Below are positions 63,449-64,000 of a stretch of DNA of 64,000 nt, one piece after another. The stretch covers positions 310,001 to 374,000 of the forward strand of contig NZ_JAEPRJ010000001.1 of the NCBI RefSeq assembly GCF_016651435.1, given 5' to 3'. A program made the translations under genes and the position numbers. The DNA is from Catonella massiliensis. GTDB lineage: Bacteria > Bacillota > Clostridia > Lachnospirales > Lachnospiraceae. Under the pieces are notes generated by a model. The model saw only the letters and a list, made by a program, of their open reading frames with translations, did no database searches and was not told the origin of the DNA. Every line of letters starts with the position of its first letter. The stretch's first letter is position 1.

Positions 63449-64000
63449 ATGGGTGGTAGTGATTTAAAGAGTAAAATAAACAGACTTACGCATGACATTG
63501 AAACTAAAAAACATCTTTATATAACTATTTATACATTTTTATTTCTGCTTGTTTTTAGTTTTATGTTTATAACTTTCATTTTAGAAGGGCGTAGTTTTGT
63601 ATGGGAGTCAGATGGCTATACCCAACATTTAAAAGCCCTTATGTACATTAGAAAATACTATTCTGAAGCTGTTACATCAGGTAGCTTTCCAAGCTATGAT
63701 TTTAATTTGGGATTTGGTGGAAATGTTTTTACAACTTTGACCTACTACGGTTTTTTTGATCCCATTAACCAGCTATCCATACTTGTACCTTTCAAGTACA
63801 CAGATTATTTATATAGCTTTTTAGTTGCCTTAAGAGTCTATCTTTCAGGGCTTAGCTTTATTTTTATGTGCAGTTATTTTGGAAAAAGAAGATTATATTC
63901 TATAATCGGTGCTTTGGTATATATTAGTACATCTTATGTGTTTTTTTGGGGAATTAAGCACCCTTTTTTCTTAAATCCCATAATTTATCTTCCTGTTTTA
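63449..64000 (+). CDS. YfhO family membrane protein, N-terminal part (cut by window end)
   Basis: The ATG at 63449 follows AGGAGG by six bases and the frame stays open for 184 codons to the window edge. After a basic N-terminus come a membrane span (about 27-48), then the YfhO-type segment FVWESDGYTQHLKALMYIRK and DFNLGFGGNVFTTLTYYGFF, then more spans. YfhO proteins are GT-C-like membrane enzymes that add sugars to wall teichoic or lipoteichoic acids in Gram-positive bacteria. That suits the nearby LTA-synthase-like gene. Confidence 0.85.
   Translation, partial: MGGSDLKSKINRLTHDIETKKHLYITIYTFLFLLVFSFMFITFILEGRSFVWESDGYTQHLKALMYIRKYYSEAVTSGSFPSYDFNLGFGGNVFTTLTYYGFFDPINQLSILVPFKYTDYLYSFLVALRVYLSGLSFIFMCSYFGKRRLYSIIGALVYISTSYVFFWGIKHPFFLNPIIYLPVL

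Overview
The window is low-GC, Gram-positive, anaerobic DNA that looks like a member of the Clostridia, most probably Lachnospiraceae. The pointers are a single-chain pyruvate:ferredoxin oxidoreductase, a SEC-C methionine aminopeptidase, a DUF4491 protein, a carboxynorspermidine-type polyamine operon, an FMN-riboswitch ribU, strong AGGAGG ribosome sites and sigma-A promoters. The species cannot be named from sequence alone.

Layout. 1-3.5 kb: end of a Bce-type antimicrobial-peptide sensing and resistance module (kinase fragment, ABC ATPase, FtsX permease, 44-aa membrane peptide). 3.6-5.5 kb: a VapBC-like toxin-antitoxin pair between two inverted copies of a 400-560 bp non-coding repeat. 5.7-11.6 kb: housekeeping genes (metallopeptidase, Na/Pi symporter, Met-aminopeptidase, secreted repeat protein, DegV). 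11.6-13.9 kb: rpmG-secE-nusG-rplK-rplA, followed by what looks like a 3' remnant of an RNase P RNA gene and a MATE transporter. 15.6-17.9 kb: an IS1634-family element flanked by a perfect 149-bp direct repeat. 17.9-20.4 kb (minus strand): a radical SAM ArsS-type gene with an in-frame UGA and a SECIS-like hairpin (likely selenoprotein), an AhpD-like protein, a C_GCAxxG_C_C protein and DUF4491. 21-22.7 kb: a probable abundant cell-surface protein with a long leader. 24.6-26.6 kb: an isopropylmalate synthase fused to an AraC-type DNA-binding domain. 27.6-35.2 kb: PFOR and purL. 35.5-40.4 kb (minus): polyamine operon speA-speE-carboxynorspermidine dehydrogenase-nspC. 40.5-40.8 kb (minus): an independent structured ncRNA gene with promoter, long-range pairing and terminator. 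40.8-42.5 kb: an ISLre2 element with 9-bp target duplication. 42.6-43.6 kb: FMN riboswitch and ribU. 43.6-43.9 kb: BrnA-like antitoxin behind a 12-codon relic of its BrnT toxin. 44-47.1 kb: secG-rnr-smpB. 47.1-47.8 kb: MNT/HEPN toxin-antitoxin pair. 47.9-51.4 kb: AI-2E-family permease, MscS, TlpA-like lipoprotein, Fur-family regulator. 51.6-55.2 kb: LysR regulator and dTDP-rhamnose genes rfbC-rfbB-rfbD. 55.4-64 kb: CPBP protease, CBS-DRTGG pyrophosphatase, PepV, LTA-synthase-like sulfatase, secreted acidic protein, and the start of a YfhO-type membrane protein.

The most unusual signals are the recoded UGA of arsS whose SECIS-like hairpin lies inside an IS1634 target duplication, the orphan structured RNA upstream of the polyamine operon, the LeuA-AraC fusion with an 18-bp direct repeat in its leader, and the repeat-flanked toxin-antitoxin island.
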